Positions 22,114 to 32,957 of a DNA stretch of 64,000 nucleotides are shown piece after piece. Every line of letters starts with the position of its first letter. Position 1 is the stretch's first letter. A model generated the notes under the pieces. It had not been told where the DNA came from. It made no database searches and saw only the letters and a list, made by a program, of their open reading frames with translations. This DNA comes from Camillea tinctor (lineage: Eukaryota; Ascomycota; Sordariomycetes; Xylariales; Xylariaceae): the NCBI GenBank assembly GCA_022578605.1, contig MU394068.1, forward strand, positions 62,001 to 126,000, written 5' to 3'. Both the position numbers and the translations under genes were made by a program.

Positions 22114-23953
22114 ATGGTCCGACATACCCCCAACCTCCTACACCAGCGCACCTCCGGCCTATCTCACCGAATGACCGCAGCTGAGCAAGCATTCATGTAC
22201 TCGTCCGGACTCTCGCACTTCGCCAGCCCAACCCTTTTCGAGAGGAAGCCCACCATGTCCGATGCAGAGAAGGCTTTTATCATTGCCGATTTGGACCGTC
22301 GTGGGCCATTGACTCTCTGCGACTCTTGTTACCGGGATATACCAGACGAGCGCACCGATTCCACCCCTCTCCAGCTCACCGGCCAACCCAGCTCGTGCTC
22401 CGTCTGCATGGTCAAATCGATGAAGCCCGAGGCCTTCACCGCGCCCTTCTGTGCCTTTCTCCAAGAGAACCCGACGGTGTTTCATTCAGTCGGCTACTTC
22501 ACTTCCAAGTTGAAATCACTTGGGTACACTGAGGTTAGTGCTGTTGTTCCTGGCGCTAGCTAGTTTCCAATGCTGCAAGCACATATACTCATTCTGAATC
22601 CACAGGTTCCTGCCCGCGAAGACTGGGCGGGCAAGCTCTATCCCGGCAAAAAGTACTTCGTCACTCGAAACGGTACCTCGATTATTGCCTTCACTATTGG
22701 AAAAGCATACAAGCCCGGGAATGGCGTTGCCATGGTAGCAGGTCATATCGACGCCCTGACTGCGAGGCTGAAGGCGGTAAGCAACAAGTCTACCAACTCG
22801 GGCTATGTACAGCTGGGCGTTGCCCCGTACGCCGGTGCTCTTAATGAGACATGGTGGGACCGCGATCTCAGCATTGGAGGTCGAGTCATCGTGCGCGATG
22901 AGTCGGGCAAGACGTCGTCCAAGCTTGTCAAGCTCGATTGGCCTAGTAAGTATACCCCAACCTGCTAAGCTAAGTATCTCCTGCTTACGATATCTAGTCG
23001 CTCGCATCCCTACCCTCGCACCCCACTTCGGTGTTGGCATGATGGGCCAGAACAACAAGGAAACCCAGGCCGTTCCGATCATCGGCCTTGACAATTCGGA
23101 CCTAAACCCGGCTAGTTCCAAGCCCGTCGAGCCCCTAGGTCCGGTGGGCTCCTTCGTCAATACGCAGCCGCCGAGACTCGTTGAATTGATTTCTAAGCAG
23201 CTTGGAATTGAGGACTACTCCCAGATTGTCAACTGGGAGCTCGAGTTGTTCGATTTGCAGCCGGCAACGGTCGGTGGTATGGATAAAGAATTTATCTTTG
23301 CCGGCCGGATCGATGACAAGCTTTGCAGTTGGGCTGCATTCCAAGGCCTCCTGGCCTCGGAGCAGAAGGAGGATGACGGGGTTATCAAATTGGTTGCGCT
23401 CTTCGACGACGAAGAAATTGGCTCCTTGCTACGCCAAGGTGCTAGAGGCAACTTTTTGCCCTCGGTCATCGAGAGAACTGTCGAATCACTGAGTGTCCGG
23501 GCCAAAAAACCGTTTGGTCCGGGCGTTCTAGGCCAAACATATGCCAACTCATTCCTCGTCTCGGCCGATGTCACACATGCCGTGAACCCGAATTTCGTCG
23601 CAAACTACCTGAAAGACCATGCTCCCCGTCTCAATGTCGGGATCTGCGTTTGCGCGGACAGCAACGGTCACATGACGACCGACTCAGTATCTACAGCAGT
23701 TGTCACCAGAGTTTGCGAACTGAGCGACTGCACGCCGCAGGTGTTCCAGATAAGAAATGATTCACGAAGCGGGGGTACGGTTGGTCCGATGTTGAGCAGT
23801 GCGATGGGTGTCAAAGCAATTGATGCGGGCATGCCGCAATTGAGCATGCATTCGATCCGAGCCACTTGCGGATCCCTAGATCCGGGTCTTGGTGCCAAAT
23901 TCTTCAAGGGGTTCCTGGACAACTGGGAGAAGGTCGATGCTGAGTGGCGGTAA
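22114..23953 (+). CDS. M18-family aspartyl aminopeptidase with N-terminal CxxC pair, 571 aa
   Basis: Exons 22114-22533, 22606-22945 and 22998-23953 join in phase. From about residue 105 the protein follows M18 metallopeptidases (DNPEP, yeast Ape4): FCAFLQENPTVFHSV, AGHIDA with His187, FAGRIDDKL with Asp359, FDDEEIGS with Glu392/Glu393, SADVTHAV with Asp444, and MHSIR with His538. These match the two-zinc ligands and catalytic Glu, so the enzyme should be active on N-terminal acidic residues, in the cytosol or vacuole. The first 104 residues are not part of the usual family. They contain CDSC (69-72) and CSVC (95-98), a spacing suggesting a small zinc-binding unit. The start is uncertain: ATGs at 22114, 22171 and 22255 are in frame, the last in the strong context CCACC, but all retain the cysteines. 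Confidence 0.9.
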
Positions 23954-25495
23954 GCAAGGTTTCAAAACTTGGGGAACTGGGGACTAGACATGGTAAAGCT
24001 ATTTTGAGGGGGAAAACGAATAATTATATGTACAATGCAATCTAAGGGTTTGACGGTGGTAATATCATAACTTAGCTATTCAGGTGGTGTAGAGTTGGTA
24101 GTTTTAGGACTTGGACCACAAGCAATAGCTAAATATAGCAATGATATAAAATTCATTCATATAGAATCAGTTATCTTTACCTAGTGAGGTGAACGGATGA
24201 ATATCTTTTTCTTTACAGTATATCTGAAGAATACTTAGGTGAGGTTTACATGTTTACATAGCATACCTAACCCAATACCTACACTGTTATCACATGTCAT
24301 AAATGAAACGAGTACAAATTACACACACCCCTATACCAACTAGAGTCTAGCGTAAGGCACTACGCTACTTGTCACTGTACAGGCTACATGGCTAACATGG
24401 CAGCATGGCTATTTCAAAGTGCATAACCTATTTTCCATTACCATTTACATCTACACCACGTGCGATTGACTTGGAGATCAACCAATGTCTACCCGGGTAT
24501 TTATTTAGTTAGTAGTATTTACAGCATTGATCATCGCTGTTTCAATTTTGAACTTATAATTTACAACTTACAACCAGTTGCTACCTAGGTCATCAAGTTA
24601 CACAACCTTTTTCGCCTTGACCTAAACTCCGAACGTGGTTTCTCCCTTTCTTCTTTTTCTACACTTGTAACTTCTCCCTTGTATTCATCATCGTCATGGA
24701 TGTGTCCACCGATGACGCATTTGTCCTTGGTCGTACCGAGGCAACCGGCTTTCTTGTCAAACCAAAGCTGAAGATGCGCGAGCTGCGATTGGTAGGCTTG
24801 ATCATTAGTTCTATTTCGTCGATTCTAGAAGTTCTTTTTCTTTTTCTTTTTCTTTTCAGGGGAAGCAGCAATTCTCTCTTTTATTCGAATTGGAATATTT
24901 TGCTTAATAAGAGAGAAAAATAAAACTAAGAAAAACTTGCCATTTAATCAATGAAGCTTTCATTCTAACTTAGTACATTATTTTATTTTATATTCTTTTC
25001 TTTTGGTCGACTCACTGTTTTATTCATTACATTCTCTCCCCTTCCACTTTATATTATATACGCAGATAATTCATATCTCTCCTAACCTAGGGTATTTCGC
25101 AACAACAAGCCACCCCTGGTTCTGCATCGTCTCTCGTGCATCATCTCTCGCGCATCCTCCCAAACAAATCAAGGCTATGATGGTTGGCTGACATTTTGAC
25201 AACGCTTACATTCGTTCAGCCCCCCAAACTCTTGGGAAACAAGAATAAAAATAGAAACAGTTCTATGAAACTTGGGGTCCTAAATGCTGACCACTGACCA
25301 AAATTTGCTCTTCCTTCATATCTTTTGCTATCAGAATTAATTCTTTGAACGAGCAACGAGCAACGAGCATCCTCCAAACTACACTCCGGCCTATACCTCA
25401 CTCGTTTCCAGCATCAGCATACATACATCATTGATCACACGACCAAGCTAGACTTAAGAAAGAAGTAAAAAGAGGATTACAGTATTCGCTGACCG
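23954..25495. other. Intergenic
   Basis: AT-rich spacer. A 75-codon frame at about 24696-24923 begins with normal-looking codons but runs into a TTTTTC-rich repeat and shows no domain. A short tandem ACGAGCA repeat lies near 25349-25369, in the leader of the next gene. Confidence 0.45.
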
Positions 25496-27447
25496 ATGGC
25501 ACAACCAACGTCGACATCGGACGGGTGGGGGTCTCTACTCTCGCGACTAAATCCCGTCCCCAGGTTCGCTGAGTTTACGGGGCCGTACAGAGTCGGTACC
25601 GTCGATGTTGAGATTCCCGTGTCCGAGCTTGATTCTCCAGCTCCCACTCCCGAAGCTGCCGAGGATATCGACACGGTCCAGTTCCGCATATTTTATCCCT
25701 GCGAACCGGATGCTAAGGGGAAGCGGATAACATGGCTCCCAGCACCGCAGCGGGATCATCTCTCAGCCTACATCCAATTCTTGGGTGTAAAGTCCCTCTT
25801 TGCACAGGCCGCTTCGTAAGTTAAATACTCGAAAGAAAACAGGCTTATAAAAACTAGGCCTTTATATTAGGTTAGGTGTATAGGTATACTAATTGCTTTG
25901 CTAGATACTTGCCCAGACATCTACACTACACCTCCATACCCGCCATCAAGAACGCACCGATCCTCGAGCCCCCTACATCTGAATCTGATGACGAACAAAG
26001 CACCCAAGATGACGACAACAACAAGAGATGGCCCACGGCTATCTTCTCGCACGGTCTCGGCGGCACCCGCAACGCCTACTCCCAGATCGCCGCCTCGCTC
26101 GCCTCCCATGGTATCGTAGTCGTGTGCCCTGAGCACCGAGACGGCTCAGCCGTAGTATCCTACGTGCGCATTCCACCCTTCATTTCATCCTCTCCCTACA
26201 TGCAACAAAAATACTCCCGGCAACAAGGAAGCCGACTTCTCCCCGGGAACAACGCCGTCCATCACCGGCGCGTCATCCCCTACCGCTCGATTCCCCACAA
26301 TCCCAGCCCCGAGGTGCATTCGCAGCGTGATGACCAGTTGCGCGTACGGCTCTGGGAGCTGGGTCTTATCCACGATGCCGTACTGCGCATCGACGAATAT
26401 CGAGAATCCGATTTCACGAACCTCAACACAAGCACTCCTAACGCGGCCCTGGCGCAGCTATCGCGACGAATGCGTGTGCGCGATCCCGGGAGCATTATCT
26501 TCGCGGGCCACAGCTTCGGCGCATCATCCATTGTGCAATTCCTCAAGTCGGCGTTTTACGCTGGCCGGAACAAGGCTGCCAAATCCCTCTACGCCCCGCA
26601 TCCGGACTCGGAGCTCTGCAAGCAGGTCACCCCGCGCAATGTTACGATCTTGCTCGATATGTGGTGCTTCCCGCTGTTGTCGCCGGCTACGAAGGCGCTG
26701 TTCGATCTCCCGCTGCCCGTGTACCATGTTGAAAGTGCGGACGCCCCGCCGCCCCCCGGAGGCGCTGCTCTGCTAGCGGTAGAATCGACGGACTTTTATA
26801 AGTGGACAGAGCACCTGCACGTCACGGCGCGGGTGCTGTCGCCGGACCCGTCGGCTAAGGTAGTGACAGAGGATCTGTTCATCTACTCGACTTCCTCCTC
26901 ATCCCCGAGAGGGAATGGCAACAAAAATGAGGGGAATAGTGAAGGGAACCCACAGCAGACGACTACCATCACCCTCCCGCGACCACACTTCTTCTACGTC
27001 GAGCGCGCAGCTCACCTCAACCAGTCGGACTTTGGCGTGCTGTTCCCCTGGCTCACGAGCAAAGTCTTCGGCTCGGAGCACCCCGAGCGCGTGCTCCGGC
27101 TCAACCGCCGCGCCGCGCTGCAATTGCTCCGTGAGAACGGGATACGAGTTGGGCGCACGGCGGCAGAAGACCTTGTCGAGGGACCGGTAGATGAAGAAGA
27201 AGAGGGCAAGGGTACGGAGGATGATAGCGCGATTTTAGAACCGAGGGAAGGAGATAAGGTTGCGCGTATTACGGCGTGGCGGTGGATCAATGTCGTCGGA
27301 CTGAGTACGCACACGCCCGAGGTGGAGGAGACGACCGAGACGGAAGATGAGGTAGCGGCAGAGAAGGAGAAAGCTATGGCGGGGGTCATAGATCCTCCAG
27401 TTGCTGCTGAGCAGGGCGACGGGAGGGATGCCGCGGTTGCGGTATAG
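25496..27447 (+). CDS. PAF-acetylhydrolase-like alpha/beta-hydrolase, 620 aa
   Basis: Two exons, 25496-25815 and 25905-27447, with an 89-nt intron (GTAAGT donor, TACTAAT branch site). The protein follows the plasma PAF-acetylhydrolase family: N-terminal PRFAEFTGPYRVGTVD, the FRIFYPC strand, the oxyanion motif FSHGLGGTR, CPEHRDGS, the nucleophile elbow GHSFG with Ser310, LLDMW with Asp358 as the acidic residue, and AAHLNQSDF with His477. All three triad members are present. Family members hydrolyse short or oxidised sn-2 acyl chains of phospholipids. It is longer than the animal enzymes because of an insertion after residue 195, a Ser/Gly/Asn-rich loop before the His motif, and an acidic tail from about 545. 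No signal peptide is seen, so an intracellular enzyme is likely. Confidence 0.88.
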
Positions 27448-29651
27448 GGGGTGAGGTAGAGATGCTTACCTTGGAACGACTTTTCTGTCTAGCGCGGATG
27501 GACTGGGGTTGTTAATATGGATTTTTCATGTCCCCAGTATAGACGGGTGATTGTGCATAGCGTGCGTATGGAAGTTCGACTTGGGAAATGACTGGCGGAG
27601 TGCACGTCAAAACAAGGGGGGCTTGCTGTCATTAGGGTCTAAGGGGTTGGGCTGGTTAAAGGCACGGCGTTCTTAGAACAGGGAAAGGACATGTATATAT
27701 ATTGGCTTGTTCGTGGCTTGATGATAGAATAGGAGGTGTTAAAAAGTTTCCCTAGATGGTATATTTTAACCCAAAAGAAAGAGAAAAGACCAGAGACACC
27801 AGGAGATTGAAGTCCACGTGGATACATTTTGTTTGTGATATTGTAGCTCGCTGCTCTGTCGAGAGACGAAAACACGGCTACAACTACAACTACATAAGGG
27901 GGGAGAGAATTGGTAGGTTGTATAACCCAGCTACCTAAGGTATATAACCTATATATTTCTACGCGATTTCCCCTTACGCTGTGCTCTCATTAGTATACCC
28001 TCTTGTTAACAACTGTCGTTAAGCTAAGCTTATACAATTTTCAAGAAACAGGTCTCAATGCGAGACAACCCAACCCCTTATAGTAGCCTATTAATATATT
28101 GTATTTCAATATGATATCAACGCATTTTGCATATTTTATACTTGCCAACCTACCATCAAAGGGGATAATGCCTTCTTATCGGCTTATATATAACCTATGC
28201 AACTATATGTAGTGACAAGAATGCATCTAAGAGCGGTACTATACACCTGGTCTACTAGGTATCCTAAGAATATGTCACTAAATACGAACTGGGCAAGAAG
28301 CTCTGATGTTTTAAAAACAAAATATGTGATTGGTCATATGGGCCAGAGGTTGATTCTTTGGGAATTTAGCGAGCCCTGTCCTGTCAACCACCTTTACCTG
28401 GCCTGAGACAATAGGGAAAAGCTTCAGCCCTCGGGAATTTTATAAGACAATCTGAAAAAAGATGGCAACATGTGACTGGATAGGATGACTACAATTGATT
28501 GATACATATATAGGTTATGTTCGCTTACAACTAACTAACCTACCTGACTTCTATACAACGACTCCCCAAAACTCTCCAACTACCCACACTTACACCGGAG
28601 CACCACATTGTTCCGGATCGACAGAATGATTGCATTGCATAGATTCCGCCTTACTGCACACATGATTTAGCGTAACCAGAAGAACGCAATCCACGGATCG
28701 GGGATTGGGGTTAACAACTGTCGAGTCGAGGAGAGAGGCTATATTCACACCGTTCGTCCCGTCCCCAATGTAACCTCAACACGTCGCAGCGAAAAAACCT
28801 TGGTTTACTCCGTATGGGCTTGCTCAAAGCGTCACCGTTGTTTCATTTGGTTGGCTGGACGCGTCATTATGAGGTTCAAGGTCACAGCGAAACCTGGGTA
28901 TATCCAGGTGCCAAGAAAAAGAAGAAAAAAAGGAAAAAAGAAAAGCAAGGAGTAGGAAGAAAGAAAGCATCAAAGCATACATACAAAACAGAAACTGTTT
29001 GCCGAAGCTAACTGGAGGAGGGGGAGGGAAATATGCAAGTTTTGGCAGCATCGTGGCGACGGACCAATCCTGGCTCGTCCGCACATGTCCGCACCCGTTC
29101 TCCATATAAGCCCTGTCCGTCAGGCGAGGTGGTGCAGCTTTTCGTACGATACATTTCGGAGTCACACGCAAGGAGGGGGGAAGAGGAGTTGGGACGGAGT
29201 ATTTAAAAGGGGGAAAGAGTGTTTCTTTTTATTTTATTTATATACCGAGAAAAAACACCAAACCGACTCGCATGCTTGCTGCTTTGGATATCCTAGAGTT
29301 GTCCTTTTTGACCTATATAAAAAACCAACCAAAAACAACAACAACAGCAGCAACAAATTCCCAGTAAGTACACCAATAACAGGTAAAGTAAAATAAAATA
29401 GAAGAAGAAAAAAACAATACCAATGAACAAGAAAGAACGCCAACGACAGGAACACCAATATCAAGAACACCAGCACCAGCAGCAACGAGGGCTAACACCA
29501 TCCCACACCATATATCCAGGACCAAGCCAACCTATTAACCACCCGGCTAATATCAATACATAAAACCTACAACTTCTTCACCAGCTTACAGTAATGACAG
29601 ATCTTAAAAAAATAACAAAAAACAAAAAATAAACAAACAGAAATCAAAAAA
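27448..29651. other. Intergenic, convergent 3' ends
   Basis: About 2.2 kb of AT-rich sequence between the PAF-AH-like gene (+) and the adenylation-reductase gene (-). Only low-complexity A/AAC-rich frames are present near 28920-29500. No gene or RNA was recognised. Confidence 0.5.
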
Positions 29652-32600
29652 TCACGAGTCAAAAATGGCCCCAAACGCCGGAATGCCCCTAGCTTCCATG
29701 CGGTAGACCACCTGCTGGGTGACCTTCTTATTGGAGATGACGCAGACGGCCTCGGCATCGCTCTCCCTCAGCATCTGGTACGCCATAGCCGCGAGATCGG
29801 GCTTGCCCTGGGTCCTCGTGTTCCAGATGATAGCCTTGGGGTCCGCGCGCATGACATCGTCGATGATCTCCTGGCCGAACGTGTCTCTGGGATGGGGCGT
29901 GGACCACAGGACGCGGGCGGGCACGCGGCCCTCGAGGATGACGGGCAGGCAAGGGCCGATGCCCGAGCCCGTGGCGACGAGCACGACCTTCTTGAACAGC
30001 GGGGCGATGGTGAGCACGCCCGAGGCGAGCGCGCCGCGCGTCCAGATCGTCGTCGGCGCGCCGCCGATCGTCTTCTTCGTCCAGTCGCCCGCGTTCGACA
30101 CGATGATCGAGAACCCCTTCGCCCCCGGCTTGTCGATGGTCGCGAACGCGTGCCACTCGCGCAGCGGCCGGTCCGAGATCCGGATCGCCTTCCCCGCGAT
30201 CGGCGTCTCGAAGTCGAAGTGCAGCCGGATCGCGTGCTGCGACAGCGGCTCCGGCCGCACGGTGACCTTGCGCAGGCGCACCCACGGCAGCGCGATGCTG
30301 AGCGTGATCAGGCTGAGCAGGTAGATGGCGGGGGTCTGCGCGAGGGCCGCGGACAGCGGCACCGAGCGCGCGCGCAGCGAGTCCGTGGCTACGATGACGT
30401 GCGCCCATACGAGCGCCGTGGCGGTCCAGCCTGCGAAGCGGTGCGTCCACTCGAATTGGTCGTGCATCTTGGCCCGGATGTCCGGGTGCGCCATGGCCAC
30501 GATGGCGAGCAGCAGCACGAGGACGAGGTAGCTGATGACCACGGTGCCGACGTTGATGGGGTACTCCTTGTTGCCGTTGACGAAATTGAACGTGGCCGCG
30601 ACGGTGAAAACCAGCCACCACATCGTGGCCGAGATGGCCGCGCCGGAATGGATGCCCCCGATGTGGTAGACGCGCGCGCAGTGGCGTCTGATGCCGATCG
30701 GTACCCAAGTCGGCACCCGGGTCGCGAGCCAGAAGAGGAAGTTGATGACATGGTCCTGGCGCATGGCCACCGAGACGAGCAGGTTGCTGGCGATCGCGGT
30801 GGCCAGGCTGTTCATTGGCAGGCTGCCCTTGTGCCAAGACTGCCACCACACGATGGCGAATGCGACGAGGTTGCCCAGGAAGATGACGGAGAAGAACCTC
30901 CGGTACAGGGAGAAGAAACGATGCCGGAGCCACCTCTCGCCGCGGAACCCGTTCTTCCCCGGCAGCTCGTACTTGATGTCCTCCTCCTCTTCCGACGAGT
31001 CGGTGTGGAACTGGCTCTCGGTCAACTTGGAGATGCCCTTCTCCGGGTCAGCACCTGCCAGCACCGAGATGGTAGATGGAGCGCCGCTGGACCCAGAGTC
31101 GGTGCTAGATCGGGGAGAGTCGATGTCCGTTGGCTTCATCTCCCCTTCGCCGAGCGCTCTCAGCTTCCGCTTGTCCGCCTTGCCGTTGGCCGTCAGAGGG
31201 ACCTCGGCCAAGTACATCCATTGAGAGGGAACGGCGTAATACGGCATTACCTGCCCGACGATGCTGCGCACGTCGTCCAATTTGAGCTCTTGGGGCGCGG
31301 AATAGAAACCCCAGAGGTCCTCGCCAATCTTCAGCGCGCAGGCCTTGGTAACGGACGGCACGCTCTCGATGGCAGCGGATACACCATCCAGCTCGACGCG
31401 GAAACCCTGCGATGATGGGTTAGCATTGATTTCGGTAGGTTATGCCATATAATACAAGCGAGCCCGTCTATGCTTGCTTACCTTGATCTTCACCTGGTCG
31501 TCTTTGCGGCCCAGGGGCTCCAAGCACCCGTCTTCAGTCCACCGACCGAGATCTCCGGTGTTGAACATCATGGTTCTGTTGTTTGCAGTTAGTGCTGTCT
31601 TCCTTGAACAATGATGTAGGTAGTATATGATTTTCTCTTACCCGTCTCTTGCGAACTTGTCCGGCTTGTACCTCGAAGCAGTCATCTCAGGAAGGTTGAT
31701 GTAGCCTTTGGAGACGCACGCTCCGCCAGCCCACATCACACCGGGCTGTCCAATGGGCACGGGCTGCTCGTCGTCGTCCAAGACGTACACGTTGGTGTTC
31801 GGCAGTGGCCGTCCGATCGTCAGCGGGCTTCCCGGCTTGTGCAAGTGCGCCGTGTTGAGGATGGTGATCTCTGTCGGACCGCAGATGTTCCAGAAGTTGG
31901 TGGCTGGGGCCCATTCTTCGGCAAGCGCCACGGGGCACGGCTCGCCGCCGACGACGACCGTCTTGATGTTGGGGTAGGCGGCCTGCGCGAACTTGCCGAG
32001 GACGGTGGGCGTGGCGATGACGGTGTCGACGCGCTTGAGGACGTCGTTCCAGTCGCCGTTTCGAACGTGGAGCGTGCCTCCGTTCATCAAGGTTGCCAGG
32101 ATTTCCCAAGCAGCTATTTTTTCCTTCGTCAGTATATCTTCTTCAATAGCATAAAGGCTATAGATCCAGCAAGCAAAGTTGCTACCCGTAAGGTGATAGA
32201 ACAACATACCCATATCGAAGGAGATGTTCAGGAGTTGGGCCACATTGGACCCAACCCCTATTTTCAGACTTGCCGGCTCGACAAGTAGGTTGTTGGTAAC
32301 ATTCTTGTGTCTTACGTCGACCCCCTTAGGCTTTCCTGTGGTACCGGATGTATATATGACGTACGCCCCGTATGTCGTGTCGACAGCGACGCGTGGACGC
32401 GACTCGTTGCCCTGCCGTGCTCCGTTGTCGGTGTTGTCGAGCTCTATCACTTGGATACCGAGCCCGGCAGCATACCGATCGACTTTGGGGCGGAACTTTT
32501 GGAGGCATAGTGTGAAGCGGGAGGAGGTATCGTGGAGGATATGGTTCAAGGCATCTTCGGAGACGACGCCGCCGTCGAGCGGTACATATTGGGCACCGGC

Positions 32601-32912
32601 TTTCAGCACCGCGAATATGCCCACCGTGAGTTCTATGGATCGGGATACGACGAGGCAGACTCGGTCACCAGGACGAAGCCCTCGTTTTATGAGGTCGTTG
32701 CTGAGTATGTTGGCTCGTCGCTCGAGCTCTCCGTATGTGATGGTCGTGCCATCATGGTGCCGTACTGCGGTAACATGGGGGAAGTGATCAACAACGTCCT
32801 CAAAAGCCTTGTGGACTAGGGTGAAGGGAATATCTGCGCGAGGTCCTCTGCCGAACTTGTTGAAGAGGACCCGGTCCTCTTGGGAGAGGTTATCAAGCGA
32901 ATAGAAAGACAT
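29652..32912 (-). CDS. Adenylation domain fused to a membrane ferric-reductase-like oxidoreductase, 1007 aa
   Basis: Exons 32912-32210, 32113-31642, 31575-31482 and 31406-29652 join in phase. An in-frame ATG at 32957 would add 15 residues. Residues 1-505 are an ANL/NRPS-type adenylation domain: A3 VIYTSGTTGKPKG (185-197), A4 FDMAAW, A5 ICGPTE, A7 TGDLGRW (398-404), A8 GRKDDQVKIKGFRVEL, and A10 NGKADK with catalytic Lys499. No carrier (T) domain with a DSL-type serine follows. After a Ser/Glu linker (505-575) come about six membrane helices, with His745 and His759 in the HX13H spacing of ferric-reductase haem ligands, then an FAD-binding-like EWHAF (840-844) and an NAD(P)-binding ATGSGIGP (901-908). 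It should activate a carboxylic or amino acid as AMP ester at a membrane and pass electrons across or to it. Substrate unknown. Codons in the reductase half are very GC-rich. Confidence 0.85.
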
Positions 32913-32957
32913 GCTTGCTTGTGGGAGAGGCTTGACTGAAGATGACCACGGCAGCAT

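Noticed and set aside
24696..24923. 75-codon frame starting MDVSTDDAF
   Set aside because: The first 30 codons look plausible, but the rest is a TTTTTC repeat and no downstream exon could be joined convincingly.
29728..31415. Long Arg/Ala-rich frames (401 and 507 codons) overlapping the reductase gene
   Set aside because: These are shadows caused by the GC-rich codons of the adenylation-reductase gene; only that frame shows domain motifs.
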